Source: Mesostigma viride (Eukaryota; Streptophyta; Mesostigmatophyceae; Mesostigmatales; Mesostigmataceae). Taken from it: DNA of 62,000 nucleotides. Below the pieces are notes generated by a model. The model was given only the letters and a program-made list of their open reading frames with translations, had not been told where the DNA came from and searched no databases. A program made the position numbers and the translations under genes. This document shows positions 22,648-31,249 of the stretch, in pieces (position 1 is the stretch's first letter; each line of letters opens with the position of its first letter). The stretch covers positions 347,529-409,528 of the forward strand of contig RPFO01000015.1 in the NCBI GenBank assembly GCA_009746045.1, read 5' to 3'.

Positions 22648-22744
22648 CGCAGCATGATCCACGCTACTTGCTATCCAAGCTAATTGTCTCACCACAAATC
22701 ATGCGAATATACAATAATGCATTCATTAATTAATTAGGAACATA

Positions 22745-22854
22745 GCTCTCATCATCCTGAACGACTCGAACACGCGGACAAGATAACGGCAGGCTCGAGC
22801 TACCATGGTCCGGATTCTCCCGATTTCTGGCATGCGCTGGTTGTCTCCTTGATA
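22745..22854 (+). repeat. Dispersed repeat M, target of the LTR element
   Basis: The right half of repeat M (CATCATCCTGAACG to TTGTCTCCTTGATA), differing from the 5.8-kb copy by a few bases. The LTR retrotransposon begins directly after it, so the LTR element inserted at or just past the 3' end of this older repeat. Confidence 0.7.
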
Positions 22855-22859
22855 GCTCT

Positions 22860-23205
22860 AGTTGAGTAACTCTAGAGCCCTAGGACTCTGGCTCTAAGTT
22901 CCCCATGTCCGTCCGCACGCCTTCCGCTAGCGTCCGCTAAGCCGCCGGCTATAATCCGGCGGTCCGATACGGTCGACCGGTCTAAGGGCGGCGCCTAGGG
23001 CCGGCGCCACCTAGGCCCCAGTCCGGGGCCTTATCCGGGTCGGTACGGACAGCTAGCTTGTCCCACGGTTACGGCTAACCGGATAGGGTTTGCTGGCTAA
23101 GACATAAACCAGTGGTGGGCCAGCTCCGACAGCAGTTCTCTGTGTTCACCTTATCCCAAGCTCAACGTGACCGACCGCCATAGCTGAGCCGGTCGGGCTT
23201 TAACT
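22860..23205 (+). repeat. 5' LTR
   Basis: This direct repeat matches 28671-29015. It contains CCGCCGG-CTATAAT-CCGGCGG (22942-22962), which places a TATA-like motif in the loop of a perfect 7-bp stem. It also has an AGAGCC...GGCTCT hairpin near the start and overlapping GGCGCC/CCTAGG palindromes around 22990-23020. Confidence 0.95.
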
Positions 23206-23217
23206 TGTATTCATAAA
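23206..23217 (+). other. Presumed primer-binding region, complementary to 28319-28330
   Basis: TGTATTCATAAA begins at the first base after the 5' LTR, where the minus-strand primer-binding site is expected. It is the exact reverse complement of TTTATGAATACA at 28319-28330, downstream of the pol stop. It does not look like the initiator-Met half-tRNA site common in copia elements. Confidence 0.55.
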
Positions 23218-23224
23218 AATCCCG

Positions 23225-25255
23225 ATGGCTTCCGGTACACGGAGCCGCACGGGCGAACACACAGATACGCCAAGTGGCGAGGCCGCAGGGTCCGTCCTGC
23301 CACGCTTTAGTGCGGACGAGGCCACGAGGTTGATGCAAACCCTCGTGGCGCAACCTGAACTGGCCAAGCAGTTCAAGCATCTGATGCTTGCTGCTGACGA
23401 TGCACTAAATCGCGGCCCTCTCAAGCAAACGGAGGTGCCCGCTGATCTACCGGCCGACTATACGGCGGACGACGCAGCAGATTTTCTAGCTGCTCTCAAG
23501 CGTCTGCGCGATGGACGCGCAGACAAAGATTCGGAGCTGATTGGCAAGTTCCGTGCAGTATTCTGCAGTACAACAAAGCACCCAAACATTGCCAATCTAG
23601 TTCGCATTGCGGACGACAACAAACAAACCTGGGAAGTTTTTTACAACGGTCTAGATGCCCACTTGTCGCGGTCTAAGGAAGAGGCCGACGAGCAAGCCTT
23701 CAACGACTTCGAGGGCTATGCAGTTAATAAGGCAAATTTGCCCGGGGCTGCACGTGATTTCCAGGTCTTCGTGCACAAGCACAAGCTGCTAGATACTCTC
23801 AAGCCCATTTTCCTGTGCAATCGATTTCTCAAGAAATGCGACCTGTCGTCGGATGTGCATCTGACCATAGCGACGGAACTCAAAAAGAAGAGTGCCGTCA
23901 GTTTCGACGAGGGCATGCTGTATTTGATCTCATGCTTCAAGAGTGCGCAGTCCAAGCCGGCTGCCTCGGCTGCTCTGCCATCCCTGCGCAAGGTGGATGC
24001 CGGCGCGTCTTCTTCTTCAGGCGCAGAGGCTCCAATTACGCGGTCGGAGCTTACGGCCATCCTGAAAAAGGTCGTCGGCCACGGCAACAACGGGGGCCAG
24101 CGAGGGCGCAAGCGCGGGCATGGTGGCGACGCCAAGCAGGGTGATAATCCCCCGGCCAAGCGGCAGCAGGGGGCGTCTACTGACCGCAAGCAACGCTGTG
24201 AGCGCTGCTTCGGACGTCGCCATGTCCGGGATGACTGCCGAGTTCGCCCGGACCTGGAGCTCGAGGACAACCTTTGCCGCAAGTGCCACGACGTTCTGCG
24301 TGGTCACAGCGTGGAGGCGTGCAAGGCCAAGCGCATCGTCGTCCACGGCACACGCGAGGAGTGGGCAGAGCGACGGGCAGCACGAAAGTCAGGTGAGAGC
24401 ACGCTCGATACCCCTTCTTTTGCTCAATGCGTCACGCTGAACCGGGCCGTCGTAGAGCCTGACGTCGTTCCTAAAAGCAACGTGACTGCATCCTCTGTCT
24501 CATTCCGTGATGTGCTCACGCAATCCGTTGATGCTGCTCTGGCTCTGTCGCGCCAGGATCACGTGCTTCCTGAGCACGGGTCTACAATGCGTGACCTAAG
24601 CAATGTGGTGTCTTCTAGGTCGGGTGTGTACAACGCCGAGCGACCAAGCACTACTGCAGCACCCCAGCTAGATACTGGGGCGGTTGGGCCTATGAGGAAT
24701 GTTGTGACAGTGCAAGAGAATGCTGGGCGGGCAGATGTTCTCGGTACACACCACCCTAGTGTGGATCTTCACATTGGCAAGGTGCTCACACGGGCGGCCT
24801 TTCGTGCAGCCTCTGAAGCTGCCCAGTTAGCCAATGTCACTACCCCAGTAGTCACCCCACCTGTTGAGAATCCTGACAATGCCACTGCACCTCAGGCTGT
24901 CACCCTGAAACTGTTAGCATACCAGATGCACCGTGCATACGGGCATGAGGCCCAAGCCGAGGTAGAGGGGGCACACATGTTGGGGGCACCTTTATACAAC
25001 GAGCTGAAGAATGTGCGTGCTCAGTGTCCTGCCTGCATCAAGATCAGGAAGAAGTCGCGTAGGCGGCATGCCAAGACTCCACCCTTGGAGCGAGGGTACC
25101 TTGTGGGGGATGTCATGCACATGGAAGGGGGGGACACCTATTTCATAGTCAAGGATAGGTTCAGCAAGGCCACCTACATTGAGCCGCTGCCCACATGTTT
25201 GAGGCTGACCTGCACAGGGCTATCAAGATCAGCCTGGCTTTCTTTCATCCCGTAG
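23225..25255 (+). CDS. Gag plus integrase N-terminal part of the copia-like element
   Basis: The 676-codon frame starts at ATG 23225, the first ATG after the LTR. The N-terminal about 300 residues are a helical gag-like region. Two zinc knuckles follow: a canonical CX2CX4HX4C (CERCFGRRHVRDDC, about residues 324-337) and a variant CX2CX6HX4C (about 353-368). The integrase HHCC zinc domain (HRAYGH ... CPAC, about 570-605) and the start of the catalytic core (GDVMHMEGG, then VKDRFSKATYIEPL, about 628-655) come last. No convincing protease lies between the knuckles and the integrase, where copia elements normally carry it. The frame leaves the integrase homology near 25190 and stops at 25255; the core continues in the -1 frame. 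Confidence 0.8.
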   Translation: MASGTRSRTGEHTDTPSGEAAGSVLPRFSADEATRLMQTLVAQPELAKQFKHLMLAADDALNRGPLKQTEVPADLPADYTADDAADFLAALKRLRDGRADKDSELIGKFRAVFCSTTKHPNIANLVRIADDNKQTWEVFYNGLDAHLSRSKEEADEQAFNDFEGYAVNKANLPGAARDFQVFVHKHKLLDTLKPIFLCNRFLKKCDLSSDVHLTIATELKKKSAVSFDEGMLYLISCFKSAQSKPAASAALPSLRKVDAGASSSSGAEAPITRSELTAILKKVVGHGNNGGQRGRKRGHGGDAKQGDNPPAKRQQGASTDRKQRCERCFGRRHVRDDCRVRPDLELEDNLCRKCHDVLRGHSVEACKAKRIVVHGTREEWAERRAARKSGESTLDTPSFAQCVTLNRAVVEPDVVPKSNVTASSVSFRDVLTQSVDAALALSRQDHVLPEHGSTMRDLSNVVSSRSGVYNAERPSTTAAPQLDTGAVGPMRNVVTVQENAGRADVLGTHHPSVDLHIGKVLTRAAFRAASEAAQLANVTTPVVTPPVENPDNATAPQAVTLKLLAYQMHRAYGHEAQAEVEGAHMLGAPLYNELKNVRAQCPACIKIRKKSRRRHAKTPPLERGYLVGDVMHMEGGDTYFIVKDRFSKATYIEPLPTCLRLTCTGLSRSAWLSFIP

Positions 25256-26007
25256 TGGAGCTCATGCTAGACCAGCAGTTCCGCTGTGTGCAAGGTTTGC
25301 CGGGGATGGAGGCCGTGGTCATCGTGGGGCGTGAGGATCACGGCAATATGGGCATGATAGATCGCACTGTAAGCTATGTCAAGACTGTGGCAGCCAAGCG
25401 ACAGGATAACCCACATGGCAAATCCTACGCGGTCAAGACGGCGTGGTGCAAGGAGCTCATGCATGTGTGCAACCATAGGCACGTGCTTGATGTCAAGGGC
25501 TTTGGGCTAGTCACGCCTCGGGGGCTGTCAGCGGGCACCTACTCACCCGAGGTAGTAGAGGCATACCAACAGCATCTACAGGATACCGCCGCCAAGCTGC
25601 GGCTCAAGGATGCCACGCTGCCTGATTTGTCTAGCGCTTTTGAGGTCGGGCAGTTGGTCATGTTCCACAAGGAGAGCTCGCCCAGCGGCAAACGGGGCAC
25701 CATGCAGGGGCCTGGGGCCATCACAAAGTTAGACTGGCCGCTGCGGGTCATAGACATAGAGTGGAATGATCGGGTGTATAGGGTACCATGGGCATCGGTG
25801 GCAGGCTATAAGCAAGGGGATAGCATGGAGAGTGAGCTGGCAGCCAACAGGGCACTGGGGTGGGTAGTGAAGGATAATGCGCCTGTCGTAGCATCTGAGG
25901 TGGTACCCCACGGGTCGCTCCCAGGGGCAGACACAGCTACACCCCCCCCTCCCCTGGGCCCCAATATGACCCCGTGGATGGGTGGGATGAGGATGGGGTG
26001 GGTTTGA
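25183..26007 (+). CDS. Integrase catalytic and C-terminal part, -1 frame
   Basis: The frame is open from 25183 and overlaps the end of the gag-integrase frame, so expression needs a -1 shift, or this copy has lost one base near 25190. The core continues with VELMLDQQF, a candidate second acidic residue, and GNMGMIDRTVSYVKTVA, which aligns with the region that normally holds the catalytic Glu; here the residue is Asp, about 30 residues after the previous Asp. A C-terminal module (about 25700-25810: QGPGAITKLDW ... VYRVPWASVAGYK) resembles a GPY/F-like beta domain. The frame ends at TGA 26005-26007, just after an 8-C run (25942-25949) where a -1 slip enters the pol frame. Confidence 0.65.
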   Translation, partial: AAAHMFEADLHRAIKISLAFFHPVVELMLDQQFRCVQGLPGMEAVVIVGREDHGNMGMIDRTVSYVKTVAAKRQDNPHGKSYAVKTAWCKELMHVCNHRHVLDVKGFGLVTPRGLSAGTYSPEVVEAYQQHLQDTAAKLRLKDATLPDLSSAFEVGQLVMFHKESSPSGKRGTMQGPGAITKLDWPLRVIDIEWNDRVYRVPWASVAGYKQGDSMESELAANRALGWVVKDNAPVVASEVVPHGSLPGADTATPPPPLGPNMTPWMGGMRMGWV

Positions 26008-28292
26008 CGGGACCTAGTGCACGTAGTGACTCACCTCCTGTGCTAGCCACGGATAATGTGGGAGGCCCGCCTAGCGTGGCCTCGCCGGAGGGTCAGGGTC
26101 CTGCCCATGCGCCTCGCCCACCTAGGGACCTGGCTTCAACGGTCACGGCCTTGTGGCGTGCTCAGGCGCTTAAAGCGAAAGCTGCATCAGGGGTGGCTCA
26201 GGTCAAAACTCTCTCACAGGGGGTCAGGCCGGTTAAGTCAGCCTTGTTTCCTACGTGTAGACCGTGGCAGCTGGTGGCTGTGGACACGCAAGCATCCGTG
26301 TCTATTATCTCTCGTCGGGCAGCCACCCTGTATCCAGTGCTAGAGTCGCCGTACAAATCGGTGACCGACTTTGCAGGCACTTCGGCATATCAAGTTACCG
26401 GGATGGTGGTGCTGCCGGTGTTGGGCATTGACACGCCGTTTCACGTCGTGGATGGCTACGAGGATGTGGCCTTGCTGGGCGAACCTTTCGTATCATACCC
26501 GGGGTTCTCAGTGTCCGCTGACTTGCTGTCAGTCGCGGGGGTGGGCAGCATCCCGCTTCGCGAGTACCACGCTCCATTGGGGGTGGTGGTCGGGCAGCCC
26601 GGCGTCGTGCGGCGCTTACCGATGGCGGCGTTTTCCACACCGCCGCTCGTCCAGTCCATCATTCAGCCTCAGGATTGGCACCCGCGCAGCTTCGGCCTCC
26701 ACTCACACTCACTGGCGGCGGATAGCCCTGTGACGTGGGAGCAACTTGTCCTGGACTGTCAAGATCCTCTCAAGTTTGCTTTGTGGCGCGACGCGTTCAT
26801 TCGAGCCAAGGAGCAGTGGCGAGAGCGCGAGGTCTACCGAGGATTGGAGAGTGTGCCAGCCGGGGCCACGCGGTTGCGGTTGAAGTTCGTGCTCACCTAC
26901 AAGCCGGACGAGACCAACTCTTCGGTGGTGTTCCGGGTAAGGCCCGTGGTCACGGAGACGAAGGGGTCCTCCCCGCTGGACGCCAAGGATCTTTATACCC
27001 CTGGGCTCAACCATGTTTCGCATCGGCTACTGACGGTCATCTACTTGGGCAAGCGGAACGCGGGCAAGGACTACGGGATGTGGTGCGGTGACTTTCAGCG
27101 GGCATTCCTCCACAGCGACGCTGGGGTCGCGCAGCAAACATGGCAAGGCACCCGCTACGTGGTGAAGGTCCCGGTGGTCTGGCAGGATGGCACCATTGGC
27201 AGCGAGTATATCGAGCTGTTGACAGGGGTGGAGGGGCTGCAGAGCTCTCCCATCATCTTCCGCATTTCCGCGGAGGAGGTCTTGCAGAGCTTAGGGGCCA
27301 CGTACCATCGCGCGGATCCTAACTTCTTTGTGGTCCCCACCGGCGTCCCTGGCGAGCCAGCCCTCTTCGTGTGGCATGGCGATGACTTCAAGCTGGTGGC
27401 ACCTCGCACCTTTGCTACCCAGTTTCTTGCTGCAGTGGCGGCTAAGTTTCCCCTGGGCAGGGCGGTGGATCATGAGGAGGGTAAACCCGTGGTGTTTTGC
27501 GGCGTGCAGTCTACGTTGCAGCGGGATTCGCGTTCTGGCGAATGGGTCATGCACATGCAGGATAGCCGCAACTATGTGGTTGACCTGCTGGCCGACCTCC
27601 CGTCCCCGCTGTTGGCAACCCATGGGCCCTCGGTTAAGGGCAAGCTCGGGTGGTTGGCGGACACGGTGGCACCTGATTTGGCGGTGCTCGCTCGCCTGCC
27701 CGATGATGTGCTGGAAGGACTAGGGTCCATTCATGTTCGGCGGCAGCTGGCCATGACGCCCGGCATTGTGCTTCGTGGGCTCGATTGCTCACAGCCGGTG
27801 CACCTCGAGATAGTGACGGATGCTAATCTAGAGACGCGCACAGTCAGCCAAGTGCGGGCCCGCATGGGGGCACTGTTCTTTATCAGCAATGAGGGACAGC
27901 CTGGCATGTTGTTAGATTGGTACTCGCGCTTGCACAGCCGCATTGCCACTAGCCCCAACACGGCTGAATGCCGGGGCATTGTTTCAGCTATCTCACATGG
28001 CATGTGGCTGCGGTACTTGCTGGGTTGGGTATTTGGCTCGTGTGGGTTCACTCTTCACTGGACTAGCACGGTGCACACTGACTCACAAAGTTGTTTGGCC
28101 TTCCTTGACAATCCCTATGCGCGGTCACAGGACGTTGATTACCTCGTACTCGCTGAGGCGGCCTCCTGCGTCACGCGTCTCCAGCACATCGCGGATGAAC
28201 TCAATCCCGCGGATGCACTCACCAAGGAGGCGCGGGAGGCTGCCCCGCAGTACGCAGTGTTGCGCAAGCGCATGACGATGCAACACCCGTGA
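25923..28292 (+). CDS. Protease-like, reverse transcriptase and RNase H polyprotein
   Basis: The frame is open from 25923; the first ATG is 25974 and residues are counted from there (772 aa). A retropepsin-like domain lies at about 98-195, with DTQAS at 104-108 in place of DTGAS and a late LLGEPFV resembling the ILG motif. RT at about 300-510 has the first acidic motif in GDFQRAFLH (D373) and GDD in WHGDDF (470-471) where copia usually has YVDD. RNase H at 612-755 has TDANLE (D616), NTAECRGI (E665), HTDSQS (D703) and ELNPADALTK (D747), all expected acids. Having the protease after integrase and before RT is not the textbook copia order. Stop at 28290-28292. Confidence 0.85.
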   Translation, partial: RGRHSYTPPSPGPQYDPVDGWDEDGVGLTGPSARSDSPPVLATDNVGGPPSVASPEGQGPAHAPRPPRDLASTVTALWRAQALKAKAASGVAQVKTLSQGVRPVKSALFPTCRPWQLVAVDTQASVSIISRRAATLYPVLESPYKSVTDFAGTSAYQVTGMVVLPVLGIDTPFHVVDGYEDVALLGEPFVSYPGFSVSADLLSVAGVGSIPLREYHAPLGVVVGQPGVVRRLPMAAFSTPPLVQSIIQPQDWHPRSFGLHSHSLAADSPVTWEQLVLDCQDPLKFALWRDAFIRAKEQWREREVYRGLESVPAGATRLRLKFVLTYKPDETNSSVVFRVRPVVTETKGSSPLDAKDLYTPGLNHVSHRLLTVIYLGKRNAGKDYGMWCGDFQRAFLHSDAGVAQQTWQGTRYVVKVPVVWQDGTIGSEYIELLTGVEGLQSSPIIFRISAEEVLQSLGATYHRADPNFFVVPTGVPGEPALFVWHGDDFKLVAPRTFATQFLAAVAAKFPLGRAVDHEEGKPVVFCGVQSTLQRDSRSGEWVMHMQDSRNYVVDLLADLPSPLLATHGPSVKGKLGWLADTVAPDLAVLARLPDDVLEGLGSIHVRRQLAMTPGIVLRGLDCSQPVHLEIVTDANLETRTVSQVRARMGALFFISNEGQPGMLLDWYSRLHSRIATSPNTAECRGIVSAISHGMWLRYLLGWVFGSCGFTLHWTSTVHTDSQSCLAFLDNPYARSQDVDYLVLAEAASCVTRLQHIADELNPADALTKEAREAAPQYAVLRKRMTMQHP

Positions 28293-28670
28293 GCCACACA
28301 GGGTTACGGCTCGGGCGCTTTATGAATACAGCCATAACTCACCCTGTGTTGCTAGCATTCACGAATATCATGGTGGTAGTTTTTTTTGCTTGTCCTGACC
28401 ATACCCTAGCCACGTTGGACGGTGCCTTGGGCCCGTCGGCGGGTCACTGGTCCTAATAAATGGGTCACCTTTTGTCTGGTGGCATAGTTGTTTTTTTCTC
28501 GATAATTATTACATCACTATTCCTGTGTGATCACAAGGGCGCGGGTCGATACCGTGGTGATTTTGACGGCCTTGAGGCCCCCTTGAGTTCCCTACCTTAG
28601 AGGGTTTTGTATGGTCTACATTTGATGTAATTATTTTGATAATTAATCAAAGAACAAAAGAGTATGTCGG
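28293..28670 (+). other. 3' untranslated region of the LTR element
   Basis: About 380 bp between the pol stop and the 3' LTR. It contains TTTATGAATACA (28319-28330), complementary to the presumed primer-binding region. A purine-rich AAAGAACAAAAGAG stretch just before the 3' LTR (about 28650-28663) is a plausible polypurine tract for plus-strand priming. Confidence 0.55.
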
Positions 28671-29015
28671 AGTTGAGTAACTCTAGAGCCCTAGGATCTG
28701 GCTCTAAGTTCCCCATGTCCGTCCGCACGCCTTCCGCTAGCGTCCGCTAAGCCGCCGGCTATAATCCGGCGGTCCGATGCGGTCGACCGGTCTAAGGGCG
28801 GCGCCTAGGGCCGGCGCCACCTAGGCCCCAGTCCGGGGCCTTATCCGGGTCGGTACGGACAGCTAGCTTGTCCCACGGTTACGGCTAACCGGATAGGGTT
28901 TGCTGGCTAAGACATAAACCAGTGGTGGGCCAGCTCCGACAGCAGTTCTCTGTGTTCACCTTATCCCAAGCTCAACGTGACCGACCGCCATAGCTGAGCC
29001 GGTTGGGCTTTAACT
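28671..29015 (+). repeat. 3' LTR
   Basis: This is the second copy of the LTR. It differs from the 5' LTR by one missing base in the ACTCTGG/ATCTGG segment, A/G in CGATACGG/CGATGCGG, and C/T in GGTCGGG/GGTTGGG. It ends AACT and is followed by the GCTCT target duplication. Confidence 0.95.
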
Positions 29016-29069
29016 GCTCTGTTGGGAGTACATGTAGCACATATCCCGGAGAAGGGGCATATCAGCTAG

Positions 29070-30895
29070 CAATACCAAGAATGGGCCCTTGCCCTATTAG
29101 CGGGGGGTTGGGGGTGGAGGTGGGGGTGGAGAAGGGTAGTGCTGGAGGTGGGGGTGGGGGTGGAGAGGGTGTGGGGGGAGGAGGGTGGCGATTGGGGTTA
29201 CTGCTTTTCAACGCATGGAGTCTTTCTTTCAGGGCGGATACATATGCGTCCTCTCCGTCCTGGCTGGGGTCGCTGGCGTGTCGACTGAGCCTCATCCCGC
29301 TCAAGGCGGGCCAGGAGGCGAGTGAGGCTGGAAAATTGGCGGGAGGGTTGACCGTGGCGTGCCTGGCGACCTTGCATCCCGATCATGCTCGCACTGTGCG
29401 ACATGGGGATAGGAAGGGGCTTGTTGATTAAAGGCTGTGCCCAAAGTTATTGAAGGCTGTGCCCAAAGCCTATTGTACCGCCAGGCCGCGAGGGTGTGCC
29501 CTTACCGGGCGCCCTCCATGCCGGGGACGTGCGTTGACGACGACGATGCAGCTGGGCGGGCTTGGGGCGTGGCTTGTTAGGAGCTTGCACGTCTGTGCGC
29601 TTCTCGTCGATGAAAAGAACGGGGATGTGGTTGACAAGGCGGACGTAGGTGAGAACTCGGTCGTGCCTGGCCTGGATCGCTGCCTCGCTGCCCAGCAGGC
29701 CATAATTTCTTGATGGCGAGCTGCCGCTGGAGAGTCTGAGTAGGTCGTCGATGCTGGGGTTGCCTCGCCTGCCCAGGAGCTTGCGGGCCTGCAGGACTTT
29801 CACCTTGCTGGCCACACTCATGAAGGTCACCCGGATGGGGCCAGGTTGGCCTGCCATCCATGCTGCCGACTCAATGCGGATGCGGGTCGTTGCCCAAACG
29901 AAGCAGGCCCGCGATGAGTTTCCGGTGCAGGCGTTGTGCAAGCATGAGGTCTGTTTCTTGGGGACCCGCGACCTCGAAGTAACGTACCACAATACTGCGT
30001 GATCGTTGGTCGTCTTCAATGGCGGTCTTGTGGGCCGCTGCCCCTCTCCGTGCAGCGTCCGCCATCATACATTGCATCATGTTAGCAACTGTCAGCCTGC
30101 TTCACCATGGTTGCATAGCTTGGAGGCAATTGGGGGGCCGGCTGTGGCGAGGTAGCCAGAGCTGCCTTCACCTCGGCCATGCTGGTGCGTAGCTCGAAGG
30201 TGTCCTGGAGCAGAGCAGTCGACAGGTCGCCTAGCTGGGCGGCCATGTCCGCGACTTTCTGGTTGAGCTGTTGCAGGCCGGCTTCCGGGAAGCACTAGGA
30301 GTGTTGGCGGGGCCTTGTTCGGCGTCTTGGTATGCGGCAATGAGTGCCCGGAGGCTGGGGGCCTGCGCGTGGCTAAAGAATACAGAAAGTCGAAGCTGTG
30401 GCTCATCCATGTCGGCAATGTCGTCCACCGCGATAGTGCCGCCTGGCCTGGGAGCGAAGAGCGTGATGTCGTGGTCTGCCATGTAGCGCAGGATGGCCTG
30501 CGCCTGCTCGGCGGTAAGCGAAAAGAACTCGTGCTCGGATACAACCTGCGTGGGCATGAAAGAAGCTGCATGGGTTAAAGGCAGCGTCGTCGATAGTGTC
30601 GTCCAGGGGGGCTTCTTCACGGATTACCTCGCTGGGAAATGCAGCCCGGATGGCGGAGGGACCTGGCTATCCATCTCGTCCGCTGGTCATGCGCAATGCC
30701 GCTTGGAGGGGGCGTTAATGGCCGCCTCGTCAGCCGGTGGCTGCGTCACTAAGGTTTCCGCATCTGCGAGCAGTTGCGAAATGGTGGTGGGTGCGGTTTC
30801 CTCCCCATCTGCGTTAGGATGGGAGGCTGCTTGCTGGGATTCCGCCATAGCTCGTATCCGGAAAAGACGAACTCCGCCTGTGCCGCATTTTATTA
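29070..30895 (-). mobile_element. LINE family 1, 5' half (ORF1 and start of ORF2), degenerate
   Basis: On the minus strand this copy begins near 30895 with a 5' UTR like that of the 62-kb copy, then an ATG at about 30847 (MAESQQAASHPNADGEE). ORF1 homology is broken among several frames (30620-30231, 30019-29447). The start of ORF2 follows, up to a Pro-rich linker and the first endonuclease residues (GPILGIAS) at about 29080. Homology stops there, so the reverse transcriptase half is missing. Loss of the 3' rather than the 5' half is atypical for LINE insertion and points to later deletion or recombination. Confidence 0.65.
29447..30847 (-). pseudogene. LINE ORF1 remnant
   Basis: This is homologous to the ORF1 at 60.6-62 kb. 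It has the LTAEQAQAILRYMADHDITLF block, a coiled-coil segment, and an RRM-like region with SRSIVVRYFEVAGPQ and ESAAWMAGQPGPIRVTF. The C-terminal block (VLTYVRLVNHIPVLFIDEKRT) is in the same frame as the RRM part, but the N-terminal part is split by stops and frameshifts, so no functional protein is expected. Confidence 0.65.
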
Positions 30896-31044
30896 TAATA
30901 ATAGCTTACTTACGAAATCTGGGGCGATGGCTGCCGGAAATGATATCAATGTGTTTGTCTTGAGAAGACAATTCTATTGCAACCAACCCGGTGTAATTTC
31001 ATGACCGGAATCAAAAGTTATGAGCACAGTCTCTCGTATATTGC

Positions 31045-31211
31045 ATTTGTGCGTTAATTAATTAATTAATAGACACGTGACTGCGTCACGTGAGCATAAG
31101 TCCTCAGTGGGAGGGGAACATGGGATGGAATGGATGGTATAAGCTATCTAGGTCCTAGTTACAGGGGTGTGGGCACCGCGGCCCGAATCGCTATATGAAT
31201 ATTTGTGCGTT
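31045..31211 (-). mobile_element. Very short LINE family 2 insertion, 11-bp target duplication
   Basis: ATTTGTGCGTT at 31045-31055 and 31201-31211 flanks a 145-bp insert. The insert carries a TTAA tail, the CACGTGAC hairpin (31074-31092), 3' UTR and the last few codons of ORF2. It is an extreme 5' truncation with clear ends. Confidence 0.85.
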
Positions 31212-31249
31212 GCTGTTGGTTAACTCTTGCTTGTTCTTGACGCTCCTTG

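Larger units (their letters stand above)
22855..29020 (+). mobile_element. Copia-like LTR retrotransposon, near-complete, 5-bp target duplication
   Basis: The element spans 22860-29015 (6156 bp) and is flanked by the 5-bp direct repeat GCTCT (22855-22859 and 29016-29020). The LTRs (346 and 345 bp) differ by two substitutions and one indel, so insertion is recent. Their ends are AGTT...AACT, a 4-bp inverted repeat, and not the usual TG...CA. The internal part encodes gag with two zinc knuckles, an integrase, a retropepsin-like domain, reverse transcriptase and RNase H. RT followed by RH at the end, and the RH motif style (NPADALTK), place it with Ty1/copia. Two -1 discontinuities interrupt the coding region. 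Confidence 0.9.

Noticed and set aside
24670-24690. LDTGA in the gag frame as the copia protease
   Set aside because: Only the five residues match. The Ser, the flap and the later ILG-like motif are missing, whereas the full pattern is present downstream of the integrase.
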